Assembly: GCF_000187995.2 (NCBI RefSeq)
Contig: NZ_AEUW02000001.1
Coordinates: forward strand, 806,001-870,000
Source of the DNA: Streptococcus macacae NCTC 11558
GTDB taxonomy: Bacteria; Bacillota; Bacilli; Lactobacillales; Streptococcaceae
Direction of reading: 5' to 3'
DNA length: 64,000 bases
In this document: positions 9,469 through 18,494 of the stretch, piece after piece
Position numbering within the stretch: the first letter of the stretch is position 1
Layout of the letters: each line of letters opens with the position of its first letter
Made by a program: the position numbers and the translations under genes
Notes under the pieces: model-generated
What the model was told of the DNA's origin: nothing
Databases searched by the model: none
Seen by the model: the letters and a program-made list of their open reading frames with translations, nothing else

Positions 9469-9502
9469 TTGTAAAAAACATGTTTTGTGATACAATACTT
9501 TT
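9469..9502 (+). promoter_or_regulatory. cpsY promoter with palindrome in spacer; predicted leaderless start
   Basis: TTGTAA (9469-9474), 16-base spacer, TGA-TACAAT (-10 at 9491-9496), then exactly six bases to the ATG, so the transcript should begin at or next to the start codon. The spacer contains the 12-base palindrome AAAACATGTTTT (9475-9486), a plausible CpsY autoregulatory site. No Shine-Dalgarno is present. Confidence 0.6.
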
Positions 9503-10411
9503 ATGCGTATTCAACAATTACACTATATCATTAAAATCGTCGAAACCGGCAGCATGAACGAAGCTGCTAAACAGCTTTTTATTACTCAGCCTTCACTTTC
9601 AAATGCTGTCCGTGATTTAGAACGCGAGATGGGTATCGAAATTTTCATTCGCAATCCCAAAGGCATTACGTTAACGAAAGACGGCGTTGAATTTTTATCC
9701 TATGCCCGCCAAGTCGTTGAACAGACCGCCCTGCTGGAAGAACGCTACAAAAGCCAGGGCAACACTCGCGAGTTATTCAGTGTCTCTGCCCAGCACTATG
9801 CTTTTGTTGTTAATGCTTTTGTCAGTCTGCTTAAAGAAACAGATATGACACGCTATGAACTTTTTTTACGGGAAACACGGACTTGGGAAATTATAGATGA
9901 TGTTAAAAATTTCCGCTCAGAGATTGGAGTCCTTTTTTTGAATAGCTACAATCGAGATGTCCTAACAAAGATGTTTGATGACAATCATCTAACTTATACC
10001 AATCTTTTTAAGGCTCATCCGCATATTTTTGTCAGTAAATCCAACCCGCTGGCAAACAGAAAAAGTGTTTCTGTCAGTGATTTAGAAGATTTTCCTTATT
10101 TAAGCTATGAACAGGGGATCCATAATTCTTTTTACTTCTCAGAAGAGATCATGTCACAGATTGCACATAAAAAATCCATCGTGGTATCTGACCGAGCAAC
10201 TTTATTTAATTTGATGATTGGCTTGGATGGCTATACAATCGCTACTGGAATCCTAAACAGTAATCTCAATGGAGATAATATTGTTTCCATTCCTCTGGAT
10301 GTTAATGATGAAATTGATATTATCTATATCAAACATGAAAAAGCAAATTTATCTAAAATGGGGGAAAAATTTATTGATTATCTCCTTGAAGAAGTAAAAT
10401 TTAATAAATAA
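9503..10411 (+). CDS. cpsY: LysR-family regulator CpsY
   Basis: 302 residues: an N-terminal winged HTH (QQLHYIIKIVETGSMNEAAK, then PSLSNAVRDLE) and a LysR substrate domain. CpsY/MtaR/MetR-like regulators are divergently encoded from cpsA in several streptococci. There they affect methionine uptake, cell-surface modification and resistance to phagocytes rather than only capsule. The arrangement here is identical. The start codon is six bases after a -10 box and lacks a ribosome site. A strong terminator follows the gene. The symbol rests on synteny as well as sequence. Confidence 0.85.
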   Translation: MRIQQLHYIIKIVETGSMNEAAKQLFITQPSLSNAVRDLEREMGIEIFIRNPKGITLTKDGVEFLSYARQVVEQTALLEERYKSQGNTRELFSVSAQHYAFVVNAFVSLLKETDMTRYELFLRETRTWEIIDDVKNFRSEIGVLFLNSYNRDVLTKMFDDNHLTYTNLFKAHPHIFVSKSNPLANRKSVSVSDLEDFPYLSYEQGIHNSFYFSEEIMSQIAHKKSIVVSDRATLFNLMIGLDGYTIATGILNSNLNGDNIVSIPLDVNDEIDIIYIKHEKANLSKMGEKFIDYLLEEVKFNK

Positions 10412-10448
10412 CCCATATTGACCTACCTTAAGCAAGGTTAGTATAGAC

Positions 10449-10509
10449 AAAAGGAGCAGGGTAAGAGCTGATTTTTGAGAAATCATAGCTTTTGCCCTGC
10501 TCCTTTTTA
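10449..10509 (+). terminator. Long intrinsic terminator after cpsY
   Basis: Outer stem AAAAGGAGCAGGG (10449-10461) pairs with CCCTGCTCCTTTT (10495-10507), with an inner stem (AGCTGATTT / AAATCATAGCT), and is followed by T residues. It could also stop deoD transcription from the other side. Confidence 0.85.
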
Positions 10510-10532
10510 TATTCTCTGGCACAAACAGCTGA

Positions 10533-10601
10533 ATTTTATACTCTTCGAAAATCTCTTTAAACGAGGTCAGTATCACCTTGCCGCAGGCCAGGACTGTCCT
10601 C
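10533..10601. repeat. Degenerate fragment of a streptococcal dispersed repeat
   Basis: The stretch TATACTCTTCGAAAATCTCT, then AAACGAGGTCAG and CACCTTGCCGCAGG, closely resembles a dispersed repeat that I know from pneumococcal and mitis-group intergenic regions. Here it lies between the cpsY terminator and the deoD stop codon. Recognised from memory only. Confidence 0.5.
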
Positions 10602-11306
10602 TTAAGAAATAAGGGTCTCCAATCCTATTTTCATCATATCGGTAAAAGTATTTTGGCGCTCTTGCGCACTTGTATCTTCATCAGCAACCAAACTGTCTGA
10701 AATAGTCATGATGCCCAGCGCCTGAACACCGTGCTTGGCCGCCAGATAATAAAGTGCTGCTGCTTCCATCTCAACAGCCTTAATCCCCATCTGTCCCAGC
10801 TTGATATTATTCTCAGTAAAGTCCGAGTAAAACGCATCGATAGAAAGAACACTGCCAACATGAGTTGTTAGCTGCATATCTTGAGCAAGGTGATAAGCTT
10901 TATCTAATAGCGCAAAATCAGCAATCTGTGGCAAGTCATATTGCGGCCATTCATTTTTAATCATACTGGAAGTTGTGCCTGCTGCCTGCGCTAAAACAAG
11001 ATCACGCACATGAACCTCCTTATTGAGAGAACCAGCCGTCCCGACACGAATAAGCTTTTTGACACCATAAGCAGTTATCAGTTCATTGACATAAATAGAA
11101 ATAGAGGGCATCCCCATCCCTGTTCCCATGACAGAAATGGACTGTCCTTTATAAGTTCCAGTAAATCCAAGCATACCGCGGATTTCATTAAAACAAACTG
11201 CATCTTCTAAAAAATTTTCAGCAATAAATTTAGCACGAAGAGGATCACCGGGTAATAAAATTTTATCAGCAATGTCCCCTTCTTTAGCTCCAATATGAAT
11301 AGACAT
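10602..11306 (-). CDS. deoD: Purine-nucleoside phosphorylase, DeoD type
   Basis: 234 residues, the normal length for hexameric DeoD. Motifs include [20 protein letters not shown] at the N-terminus, [25 protein letters not shown] and MTISDSL. It cleaves purine (deoxy)ribonucleosides phosphorolytically to base and (deoxy)ribose-1-phosphate, feeding DeoB encoded upstream. There is no clear Shine-Dalgarno; a TATCAT box six bases before the ATG may make this another leaderless start, but the -35 is poor. It is separated from the rest of the salvage operon by a tandem repeat region. Confidence 0.95.
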   Translation of the reverse strand: MSIHIGAKEGDIADKILLPGDPLRAKFIAENFLEDAVCFNEIRGMLGFTGTYKGQSISVMGTGMGMPSISIYVNELITAYGVKKLIRVGTAGSLNKEVHVRDLVLAQAAGTTSSMIKNEWPQYDLPQIADFALLDKAYHLAQDMQLTTHVGSVLSIDAFYSDFTENNIKLGQMGIKAVEMEAAALYYLAAKHGVQALGIMTISDSLVADEDTSAQERQNTFTDMMKIGLETLIS

Positions 11307-11391
11307 AATTTTATGATACAGAGAGCGACCAGAAAGCGACTGAAAATTAGGAAACCGAAGGGAAATCCTGATTTCCAGAAGGTTTATCTAT

Positions 11392-11786
11392 TTTCTAAGC
11401 TTTCCGCTCGGGTTCAAATTAAAAAATGACTCTCTTTCCTTTCTTTTTAATTTCAGATAGATAGAGGGGGCCCAGTCCTTAGCCCGTATTCAGTTGCACT
11501 GATACAAGCTTCCCTATTCCTTTCTGCATTTTTAGAACAAAACTCCCTTTTAGGGCGGGCTCAATTCCTTTTGTTTTAATTTGTAGGAAGAGAATATTTC
11601 TAAGCTTTCCGCTCGGGTTCAAATTAAAAAATAGCTCTCTTTCCTTTCTTTTATTTTCAGATAGATAGAAGGGGCCCAGTCCTTAGCCCGTATTCAGTTG
11701 CACTGATACAAGCTTCCCTATTCCTTTCTGTATTTTTAGAACAAAACTCCCTTTTAGGGCGGGCTCAATTCCTTTTGTTTTAATTT
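11392..11786. repeat. Tandem ~190-bp direct duplication, non-coding
   Basis: Two near-identical copies lie at 11392-11582 and 11597-11786 with a 205-base period. Each has two GC-rich blocks: GGGCCCAGTCCTTAGCCC and CCCTTTTAGGGCGGG. Both blocks can fold as small hairpins. Short reading frames inside one copy lose their start codon in the other (ATG to ATA), so coding is unlikely. The unit may be a duplicated small RNA gene or a mobile intergenic repeat. I do not recognise it. Confidence 0.75.
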
Positions 11787-11824
11787 TTAGACAGCATAGG
11801 CAGTCTCAGCAAAGCAAGTCTTAC

Positions 11825-11981
11825 CTATTTTCTTTTATTTGCTCTTCCAGCCCTTCCTAAAATGAACCAGAAACAAGCTATGATAAACCAAAAAGTCCTT
11901 TGATGATTGGGCATAAAACTAGCAATTAAGGCGATTAAAGCTACTATAAAATATAGATAGTCATATTTAAACTTTTTTCAT
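11825..11981 (-). pseudogene. Frameshifted small membrane-protein gene (~50 codons)
   Basis: Immediately after the amidotransferase stop an ATG (11979-11981) with a good GAGGAGA ribosome site opens a frame that stops after four codons (M-K-K-V). In the next frame, an uninterrupted 46-codon stretch continues to TAG at 11825-11827. It reads YDYLYFIVALIALIASFMPN and then QRTFWFIIACFWFILGRA, with a basic tail (RANKRK). Removing one base in the run after the start restores a two-helix membrane protein. I read it as a one-base insertion in a small gene, or a sequencing error. Function unknown. Confidence 0.6.
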
Positions 11982-11982
11982 A

Positions 11983-12696
11983 CTAGTTCTCCTCTGCCGT
12001 CAATTTGTCTAAAAAACGGTATAGAACTTGATTCATTTTAGAATAATCGTAATCAAGAATTTCCCAAGCAGGCTGATAGTAAGGCTCTTCCTGCACCTGT
12101 TGGTCATAATTGACTTCGTGGGCTAGCAAGGCCTTCACCAGTTCTTTTGAAAATTCCAAGTGGCATTGAAAGGCATAAACTTTGTCTGCATACTTGATAA
12201 TTTGACGCGGACAGCCTTTGGAAGCTGCTAAAACAAGAGCTTCATCTGTCAGTCCTGGCATATCTCCGTGCCAATGACCGACAGCCGTACCATCTGCAAA
12301 ATCTGCTAGCAAAGGATCTTGTTTGCCTGCTTCTGTCAAAGAAATTAAGTAATTGCCAATTTCTTTTTGAGGACTAGAACAATAATCTGCTCCAAAGGCT
12401 AGTCCCAACAGCTGAGCGCCCAAACAAACACCGATAATGATTTTATGTGCTTTAACTGCTTTTTGAATGAGGTTAATCTCTGCTTGAGCATCATAGTAAG
12501 GAAAATCTTTTTTTGTGCTGGAAGGGCTTTGCGGACCGCCCATGAGAATTAACATATCAAAATCGTCCATGGATTCAGGCAATTTTTCATAGCGATAAAT
12601 CTTAGTCATCGATACTTCGTGGCCGCAAAGAGCTGCCCAAGCCAGATAAGCTCCCGGTGCCTCAAACGTTTCATGAAGGACAAAATGAATTCTCAT
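11983..12696 (-). CDS. Class I glutamine amidotransferase (GMP-synthase-like)
   Basis: About 237 residues. The nucleophile elbow IIGVCLGAQLLG supplies the Cys, and AFQCHLEFS supplies the His and Glu of the GATase triad; MLILMGGPQSP is the oxyanion strand. It is a stand-alone GATase1 domain of the YLR126C/GuaA-like group, probably hydrolysing glutamine or gamma-glutamyl compounds. The true acceptor is unknown. The ATG at 12696 is nine bases after AAGGAG. It follows punA by 13 bases in the nucleoside salvage operon, but need not share that pathway. Confidence 0.88.
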   Translation of the reverse strand: MRIHFVLHETFEAPGAYLAWAALCGHEVSMTKIYRYEKLPESMDDFDMLILMGGPQSPSSTKKDFPYYDAQAEINLIQKAVKAHKIIIGVCLGAQLLGLAFGADYCSSPQKEIGNYLISLTEAGKQDPLLADFADGTAVGHWHGDMPGLTDEALVLAASKGCPRQIIKYADKVYAFQCHLEFSKELVKALLAHEVNYDQQVQEEPYYQPAWEILDYDYSKMNQVLYRFLDKLTAEEN

Positions 12697-12709
12697 ACTC
12701 ACTCACTCC

Positions 12710-13519
12710 TTATAATTCTGCCAAGACAGCTTTTACCAGTCTCTTAAAATCTTCTTTTATTTGTTGGGTCACTGCTACAACCTCTTCGTGATTAAGTTCT
12801 GACTGAAAACCAGCCGCAAAATTCGTAATGGCAGAAATGCCTAAGACCTTAAGACCCGAATGTGCAGCTGTGATAACCTCAGCTACCGTTGACATGCCGA
12901 CTGCATCTGCACCCATGGTTTTAAAAGCACGGATTTCAGCAGGTGTCTCATAGGACGGACCAGAAACACCTATATAAACACCTTCAGCCAACTTCACATC
13001 AATTTTTTCAGCGACAGCCTGTGCTTTTTGACGATAGTCCGCTGTATAAGCGTTGGACATATCAGGAAAACGAGGGCCAAAGTCATCCAAATTTTCCCCC
13101 ATCAAAGGATTGCTTCCTGTTAGATTGATATGATCTGAAATTGCCATCAAGGTCCCTGGTCCAAATCCAATTCCCCCAGCAGCATTAGTGACGATAAGGC
13201 CTTTGCAGCCCAAGGCTTTCATGATTCGAACTGGAAAAGTCACCAATTCCATAGGATTTCCTTCATAATAATGAAAACGTCCCTGCAATGCTAAAACTTT
13301 GCGACCCGCTAAATCTCCGTATACCAATTTTCCAGCATGACCAGAAACGGTCGATCGTCCCCAGTTGGGAATGTCGGCATAGTCAAGGACAGTAGCATTT
13401 TTGATTTCCTCTGCTAACTCACCCAAACCAGAACCAAGAATCAGACCAAATTCCGGCTGCTCTACACCTTTTGCTTTTAGAAAATCGCGTGTTTCATAAA
13501 TTTTTTCAAGTAATGACAT
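12710..13519 (-). CDS. punA: Purine-nucleoside phosphorylase I (inosine/guanosine type)
   Basis: 269 residues, typical of trimeric PNP. Conserved segments include FGLILGSGLGELAEEI, STVSGHAGKLVYG (phosphate-binding His), LQGRFHYYEGN, VTNAAGGIG, YIGVSGPSYETPAEI and GADAVGMSTVAEV. It phosphorolyses inosine and guanosine. It overlaps functionally with DeoD further down the operon, and the ribose-1-phosphate it yields is the substrate of DeoB encoded upstream. An 18-base gap separates it from the DUF1697 gene. Confidence 0.94.
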   Translation of the reverse strand: MSLLEKIYETRDFLKAKGVEQPEFGLILGSGLGELAEEIKNATVLDYADIPNWGRSTVSGHAGKLVYGDLAGRKVLALQGRFHYYEGNPMELVTFPVRIMKALGCKGLIVTNAAGGIGFGPGTLMAISDHINLTGSNPLMGENLDDFGPRFPDMSNAYTADYRQKAQAVAEKIDVKLAEGVYIGVSGPSYETPAEIRAFKTMGADAVGMSTVAEVITAAHSGLKVLGISAITNFAAGFQSELNHEEVVAVTQQIKEDFKRLVKAVLAEL

Positions 13520-13537
13520 AGTTATTCCTTATTCTTT

Positions 13538-14104
13538 TTAGTGCTGAAGAAATTTTAAAATCTTTTCAGCTGTCTTGCTGTTTCGAATGGTTACCTGACG
13601 GTAAAAATCTTCTTTCATCAGTTGCTTATGATAGCTTGTTTTGAGGTACTCACTCTCAGTATACTTGCCCCAATAGATGCCCAATACTCCAAAATGAACT
13701 ACTTCATCTCTCAGCGAAAAGGATCTGACACGCTCAACAGCCCTTTCTTTATCCATCTTTTCTGTGAAAAAAAGAACATCTTTTCGGGCTAAGTCACGGT
13801 GCCACCAGTCAGGCAGAGCACGATAGTCTTTTTCATAATCCTCTTGTGAAAAGAGTGAAAAATACTGGATAAAAGGATAATTTTCTGCAAATAGCTGTTC
13901 AAACTGAGCAAGAATATCAGCGCGAGGCTTTTCTGATTGAAAGAAGAGATTCCCGCTATTGATATAGGTCTTAACGTTTGCAAATCCCATATCTGTCACC
14001 AGCTGACGAAGCTCGCTCATGACCACCTTGTTTTTACCGCCGACATTGATACCTCTTAAGAGGAGGACATAGCTTAGTGAACTAATTTCTTCTAATTTTT
14101 TCAT
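13538..14104 (-). CDS. DUF1697 family protein
   Basis: 188 residues. The N-terminal segment YVLLLRGINVGGKNKVVMSE followed by NVKTYINSGNLFF is the hallmark of DUF1697, a small cytoplasmic family of unknown biochemical role with a ferredoxin-like fold. The C-terminal NSKTAEKILKFL is also usual for the family. It lies inside the deoB-punA operon, two bases after the EcsC-like gene. No catalytic residues can be assigned. Confidence 0.85.
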   Translation of the reverse strand: MKKLEEISSLSYVLLLRGINVGGKNKVVMSELRQLVTDMGFANVKTYINSGNLFFQSEKPRADILAQFEQLFAENYPFIQYFSLFSQEDYEKDYRALPDWWHRDLARKDVLFFTEKMDKERAVERVRSFSLRDEVVHFGVLGIYWGKYTESEYLKTSYHKQLMKEDFYRQVTIRNSKTAEKILKFLQH

Positions 14105-14106
14105 AC

Positions 14107-14868
14107 TTAATCACTATCTTCAGGTATTATCATTCCATCACCAGTGTTCAATCCGACATCAGTAAACGTATCCTTTGCTAACTTGGCAATTGTTCGAGTT
14201 GTAACAGCATCAAAAGTACCTCCGACTACTGCACCTGCTACAGGAATAGCTTTACCCAAATTAACTAATCCTCTTGTTCCAAATTTTGTAGCTAATCTAA
14301 ATCCCACAGCTTGATTTATTTTAGTCAATACTTTTCCGGGAATCTTTTTAACCATTTCTATAGCAAATTTATTACCAAACTCAATGCTGAATTTTTTAGT
14401 AATATCTAAGACAGATGTCCCTGCAAGAGTAGCATATACAAAAGTCTGAACTTGATCACTATGTAAATTGTAACCCCTCATTTTAGCTATAGCTGCAATC
14501 ATTCTCATCTGAAATAAGATGACTGTTGATACATTAGCTGGAATGGTGACAGGCATAGTTATTAACCCTCCGAATCCTGTTACAAATCCTGATGCAGCTG
14601 CTTTTGTTGTTTGAAATTTAATCATTTTATCAATAGCACTTTCCTTATCAGCGCTTTTAGCTAAGTAGTCGTTTACAAATTGGTCAATATCTTTTTGTCC
14701 AGGAATTCCATTTAAAACCTTAGAATAAGCCCAATCTAACGTTTTACTCATCGCCTCTTGGCTTATTTTGCTAACCTGGTCCGTATTGTTACTGACTAGT
14801 TGCTTCGTTCTAACAAAAGTTTTGATTTTTTCTTTGAGCTGAGAAGATGATTGTTCTATTTTACTCAT
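14107..14868 (-). CDS. EcsC-family protein
   Basis: 253 residues. The central hydrophobic glycine-rich region (TKAAASGFVTGFGGLITMPV, then IPAVSTV-like NVSTVILFQMRMIAAIAKMRG) and VGFRLATKFG are typical of EcsC proteins. The family is widespread and of unknown function, named after the third gene of the B. subtilis ecs locus, but here without the EcsAB transporter. It sits between deoB and the DUF1697 gene. The N-terminal 90 residues are charged and probably helical. Confidence 0.8.
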   Translation of the reverse strand: MSKIEQSSSQLKEKIKTFVRTKQLVSNNTDQVSKISQEAMSKTLDWAYSKVLNGIPGQKDIDQFVNDYLAKSADKESAIDKMIKFQTTKAAASGFVTGFGGLITMPVTIPANVSTVILFQMRMIAAIAKMRGYNLHSDQVQTFVYATLAGTSVLDITKKFSIEFGNKFAIEMVKKIPGKVLTKINQAVGFRLATKFGTRGLVNLGKAIPVAGAVVGGTFDAVTTRTIAKLAKDTFTDVGLNTGDGMIIPEDSD

Positions 14869-14875
14869 ATCCTTA

Positions 14876-16087
14876 CTACACCAATTCCTTTAAAAAACTT
14901 TCCCCAATCATAGCGGCAGCAATACCAAAATTATCAGCAATCGTTGCTGATATATCAGCATAATGGCCAACTGGAAGAACACCATTTCCAGTAAATGATG
15001 GGCTGTAGGCTAAGAGCGGCACATATTCACGGGTATGGTCCGTTCCAGCATAGGTTGGGTCATTGCCGTGGTCAGCGGTAATCAAAAGAAGGTCATCTTC
15101 ATTCATCGCTGCAATAATTTCTGGCAGGCGTTCATCAAACTCATGCAGGCAGTCCCGGTAGCCATGTGCATTGCGGCGGTGGCCATAAAGGGCATCAAAA
15201 TCAACCAAGTTAGTAAATGAGAAGCCCTTTGTAAACTCAGGTAAGCTTATAGTTTTAAGCAAAGTATCCACACCGTGGTTATTTGATTTGTTATGCCCCA
15301 TGTCATGGATAATACCTGAACCATTGAAAATATCATTAATTTTACCAATACCATAAGTTGAAATACCAGCATCTGCCAGTTTATTTAGCACTGTTGGTGC
15401 AAATGGCGATACTGCATAATCATGACGGTTAGCTGTCCGCGTGAAATTCCCCGGTTCACCAACATAAGGACGGGCAATGATACGTCCCAAAAGAGTGGGA
15501 CGCTCCATAGTAATGGAGCGGGCATATTCACAGATTTTGTAAAGTTCTTCCAAAGGAATAACATCTTCGTGCGCTGCAATCTGAAGAACAGGGTCCGCAG
15601 AAGTATAGATGATTAATTCACCTGTCTCCATCTGACGTGGGCCAAAATCAGCAATAACAGCTGTTCCCGAATAAGGCTTATTAGCCTCACGAATCACTTT
15701 GCGGCCTGAGAAAGTTTCAATCTGCTGAATCAGTTCCTCAGGAAAGCCATTCCAGAAAGTGTCAAATGGTTCGGTAATATTGAGTCCCATAATTTCCCAA
15801 TGGCCGGTCATCGTATCTTTACCATTTGATACTTCTTGTAATTTTGTAACATAGCCAGTTGGATTGCTTTCAGCTGGAACAGTCTTAAGCGGACTTTCGC
15901 GCGGAATATTTCCCAGCCCAATCTTAGCCATATTTGGAAGTTCAAGTCCAACTGTCTTTGAAATATGGCCTAAAGTATCTGAGGCACCGTCTGGTACACC
16001 AGCATTATTGAAATCATTGGCATCAGGTGCCGCTCCAATTCCAACTGAGTCTAAAACAACAAGGTGAATGCGATTAAAAGTTGACAT
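14876..16087 (-). CDS. deoB: Phosphopentomutase
   Basis: 403 residues, standard length. Alkaline-phosphatase-superfamily metal motifs are present: [14 protein letters not shown] at the N-terminus, [12 protein letters not shown] (phosphothreonine region), and the C-terminal [20 protein letters not shown]. It interconverts (deoxy)ribose-1-phosphate and (deoxy)ribose-5-phosphate, linking PunA/DeoD products to RpiA and the pentose phosphate pathway. GGAG lies about six bases before the ATG. It follows rpiA by 58 bases. Confidence 0.97.
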   Translation of the reverse strand: MSTFNRIHLVVLDSVGIGAAPDANDFNNAGVPDGASDTLGHISKTVGLELPNMAKIGLGNIPRESPLKTVPAESNPTGYVTKLQEVSNGKDTMTGHWEIMGLNITEPFDTFWNGFPEELIQQIETFSGRKVIREANKPYSGTAVIADFGPRQMETGELIIYTSADPVLQIAAHEDVIPLEELYKICEYARSITMERPTLLGRIIARPYVGEPGNFTRTANRHDYAVSPFAPTVLNKLADAGISTYGIGKINDIFNGSGIIHDMGHNKSNNHGVDTLLKTISLPEFTKGFSFTNLVDFDALYGHRRNAHGYRDCLHEFDERLPEIIAAMNEDDLLLITADHGNDPTYAGTDHTREYVPLLAYSPSFTGNGVLPVGHYADISATIADNFGIAAAMIGESFLKELV

Positions 16088-16145
16088 TATTCTCCAATCT
16101 AAGATGACAAAGTGAGCACACCCGTCACCACCATTATTTTTTATT

Positions 16146-16823
16146 TTATCTATGAGCTTCTAAAATGCGAACTCCGTCTTGACCTGCAACAATAACACGA
16201 TCAGCCATACCAGTGAAAAGACCATGTTCCACAACACCTACTTGATGATCCAGCATATTGCCAAAAGCCAGAGGATCAGGAATCGCTCCTAAATCCAAAT
16301 CAATAATAAAGTTTTTCATATCTGTCACAAAGCGAAGACCGTCATGCTCACGAAAAGAAGGTTTATAGCCTTTTTTCTCAAATTCTCTAAAAAGACGTTC
16401 AGCCCCATATTGAACCACTTCAACAGGCAACTTAAAGGCTCCCAGAGTATCAACCATCTTACTTTCATCAACTACCCAGATATAATCCTTTGTCTGGATT
16501 CCTACTACTTTTTCCATCAACAAGGCTCCACCGCCGCCTTTGATGCCATTAAAATGGGGATCAACCTCATCAGCGCCATCCACTGTCACATCAACATAGT
16601 CAACCTCATCAATAGATTTCAAAGGAATTCCCAGTTCTTGAGCTTGGGCTGTCGTACGGCTGGAAGTCGTAACGCCTGCGATTTGCAGGCCTTCTTCTTG
16701 GATACGGCGGCCGATTTCCTCTACAAAATAATAGGCCGTGGAGCCTGTTCCCAGTCCTACAGTCATCCCATTTTTGACATACTGGGCCGCTCTGACACCA
16801 GCTATCTTTTTCAGTTTTTCCAT
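16146..16823 (-). CDS. rpiA: Ribose-5-phosphate isomerase A
   Basis: 225 residues. Motifs are [50 protein letters not shown] (substrate Asp and Lys loops) and VVDESKMV. It isomerises ribose-5-phosphate and ribulose-5-phosphate. It leads the salvage operon that continues with deoB, so ribose released from nucleosides can enter central metabolism. GGAG is five bases upstream of the ATG, and a TTAACA-17-TATAAT promoter precedes it. Confidence 0.97.
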   Translation of the reverse strand: MEKLKKIAGVRAAQYVKNGMTVGLGTGSTAYYFVEEIGRRIQEEGLQIAGVTTSSRTTAQAQELGIPLKSIDEVDYVDVTVDGADEVDPHFNGIKGGGGALLMEKVVGIQTKDYIWVVDESKMVDTLGAFKLPVEVVQYGAERLFREFEKKGYKPSFREHDGLRFVTDMKNFIIDLDLGAIPDPLAFGNMLDHQVGVVEHGLFTGMADRVIVAGQDGVRILEAHR

Positions 16824-16854
16824 GCGCTCTCCTTCATTCAGACATAATCATCTT

Positions 16855-16883
16855 ATTATAACATGAAATCAAGGCCTTGTTAA
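16855..16883 (-). promoter_or_regulatory. rpiA-deoB-punA operon promoter
   Basis: Minus-strand TTAACA (16878-16883), 17-base spacer, TATAAT (16855-16860). Expected transcription start near 16848, giving a ~25-base leader containing the rpiA ribosome site. Confidence 0.7.
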
Positions 16884-16917
16884 AGGAAATCTTCTTTCTT
16901 TCAGCTATTTCAAAATC

Positions 16918-16952
16918 TTGCGACTTCCTTTTTTTTACGTTAAAATAAAACT
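16918..16952 (+). promoter_or_regulatory. mnmE promoter; predicted leaderless start
   Basis: TTGCGA (16918-16923), 17-base spacer, TAAAAT (16941-16946), then six bases to the ATG at 16953. No Shine-Dalgarno can fit, so the mRNA is predicted to start at or beside the AUG. Confidence 0.6.
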
Positions 16953-18320
16953 ATGATTACCAAAGAATTTGATACAATTACCGCTATCGCTACACCTCTT
17001 GGCGAAGGGGCCATCGGCATCGTTCGCATTTCAGGCTCTAAAGCGCTGGCCATTACTAAAAAGATTTTTAAAGGGAAAAATTTAGACGATCTTCCCTCTC
17101 ATACTATTAATTATGGGCATATTGTGGAGAAAGGAGAAATTATTGATGAAGTCATGGTTTCTGTCATGCGTGCTCCTAAAACTTTTACGCGCGAAGATGT
17201 GATTGAAATCAATACACACGGCGGAGTTGCTGTTACTAATGAAATCCTGCAGCTGGTCATCCGCTCAGGTGCCCGTATGGCAGAACCTGGAGAGTTTACC
17301 AAACGTGCCTTTCTTAACGGACGGGTTGATTTAGCGCAGGCTGAAGCTGTTATGGATCTTATCCGCGCCAAAACAGATAAAGCTATGGCTGTAGCTGTTC
17401 AGCAGCTAGATGGTTCTCTTTCTAACCTAATCCATAATACACGTCAGGAAATCCTCAATACTTTGGCTCAAGTTGAAGTGAATATTGACTACCCTGAATA
17501 TGATGACGTGGAAGAAATGACAACAGCACTCATGCGGGAAAAAACAGAGCAATTTGAAAGGCTTTTGACTAATCTTTTGCAGACAGCCAAGCGCGGAAAA
17601 ATTTTACGTGAGGGGTTATCTACAGCTATTATTGGCCGGCCCAATGTTGGTAAGTCCAGCCTGCTCAATAATCTTTTACGAGAAGAAAAAGCTATTGTTA
17701 CCAATATTGAGGGGACGACCCGTGACGTTATTGAAGAGTATGTCAATATCAAAGGAGTGCCCCTTAAACTGATTGATACAGCTGGCATTCGTGAAACTGA
17801 TGACCTCGTTGAAAAAATTGGAGTTGAGCGTTCTAAAAAAGCTTTGGAAGAGGCAGATCTTGTCCTGCTTGTACTCAATAGTGCTGAGAAATTAACAGAG
17901 CAAGACCGTATGCTCTTGGAAATCAGTAAAAACAGCAATCGCCTTATCCTGCTTAACAAGACAGACCTGCCAGAGCAAATCGAAAGCGAACAGCTCCCGG
18001 AAGATTGCCTTAAAATCTCCGTCCTCCATAACCAAAATATTGATCTGATCGAAGAGCGCATCAACGGCATTTTCTTTGACAATACCGGTATTGTCGAAAA
18101 AGATGCTACTTATCTCTCTAATGCCCGCCACATTTCCTTAATTGAAAAAGCCCTTGAAAGCCTGCATGCTGTCACTGAAGGTTTAGAACTGGGCATGCCT
18201 GTTGATCTGCTGCAAGTGGATATGACCAGGGCCTGGGAAATCCTTGGCGAAATCACTGGAGAGGCCGCCCCAGATGAACTGATTACTCAGCTCTTTAGCC
18301 AATTCTGTCTAGGAAAATAA
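16953..18320 (+). CDS. mnmE: tRNA modification GTPase MnmE
   Basis: 455 residues. The N-terminal folate-binding domain starts [20 protein letters not shown]. The G domain carries [12 protein letters not shown] (G1), a GTTRD switch, [10 protein letters not shown] (G3) and LNKTDLPE (G4). The C-terminal CIFC-like box reads FCLGK here, with the single conserved Cys present. With MnmG it makes 5-(carboxymethyl)aminomethyluridine at the tRNA wobble base. A -10 box six bases upstream of the ATG and a strong terminator after the stop make it monocistronic. Confidence 0.97.
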   Translation: MITKEFDTITAIATPLGEGAIGIVRISGSKALAITKKIFKGKNLDDLPSHTINYGHIVEKGEIIDEVMVSVMRAPKTFTREDVIEINTHGGVAVTNEILQLVIRSGARMAEPGEFTKRAFLNGRVDLAQAEAVMDLIRAKTDKAMAVAVQQLDGSLSNLIHNTRQEILNTLAQVEVNIDYPEYDDVEEMTTALMREKTEQFERLLTNLLQTAKRGKILREGLSTAIIGRPNVGKSSLLNNLLREEKAIVTNIEGTTRDVIEEYVNIKGVPLKLIDTAGIRETDDLVEKIGVERSKKALEEADLVLLVLNSAEKLTEQDRMLLEISKNSNRLILLNKTDLPEQIESEQLPEDCLKISVLHNQNIDLIEERINGIFFDNTGIVEKDATYLSNARHISLIEKALESLHAVTEGLELGMPVDLLQVDMTRAWEILGEITGEAAPDELITQLFSQFCLGK

Positions 18321-18321
18321 T

Positions 18322-18373
18322 AAAAAAGCTTCAAAATCGTTTGGATGAAACCTCGATTTTGAAGCCTTTTTAT
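18322..18373 (+). terminator. mnmE terminator
   Basis: AAAAAAGCTTCAAAATCG pairs with CGATTTTGAAGCCTTTTT across a 14-base loop just after the mnmE stop. The U-run on the plus strand is good. Confidence 0.85.
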
Positions 18374-18494
18374 TTCTAAGTACTGCATCTGCCTAGCAGC
18401 ATTTTCAAATCAATAGATGATGGCTAGCAGTTTTATAAATAAAAAACACATCTAAAGCTATATTTCTTTATATTGAGCGCATTATGGTTTTAGC

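Noticed and set aside
10349..10576. 75-codon minus-strand frame overlapping the cpsY end
   Set aside because: It is antisense to cpsY and its terminator, with no ribosome site or recognisable motif.
11392..11786. tRNA or type I toxin reading of the tandem repeats (GGGTTCAAAT string; 12- and 16-codon frames)
   Set aside because: There is no cloverleaf or acceptor stem around the T-loop-like string, and each short frame loses its start codon in the other copy.
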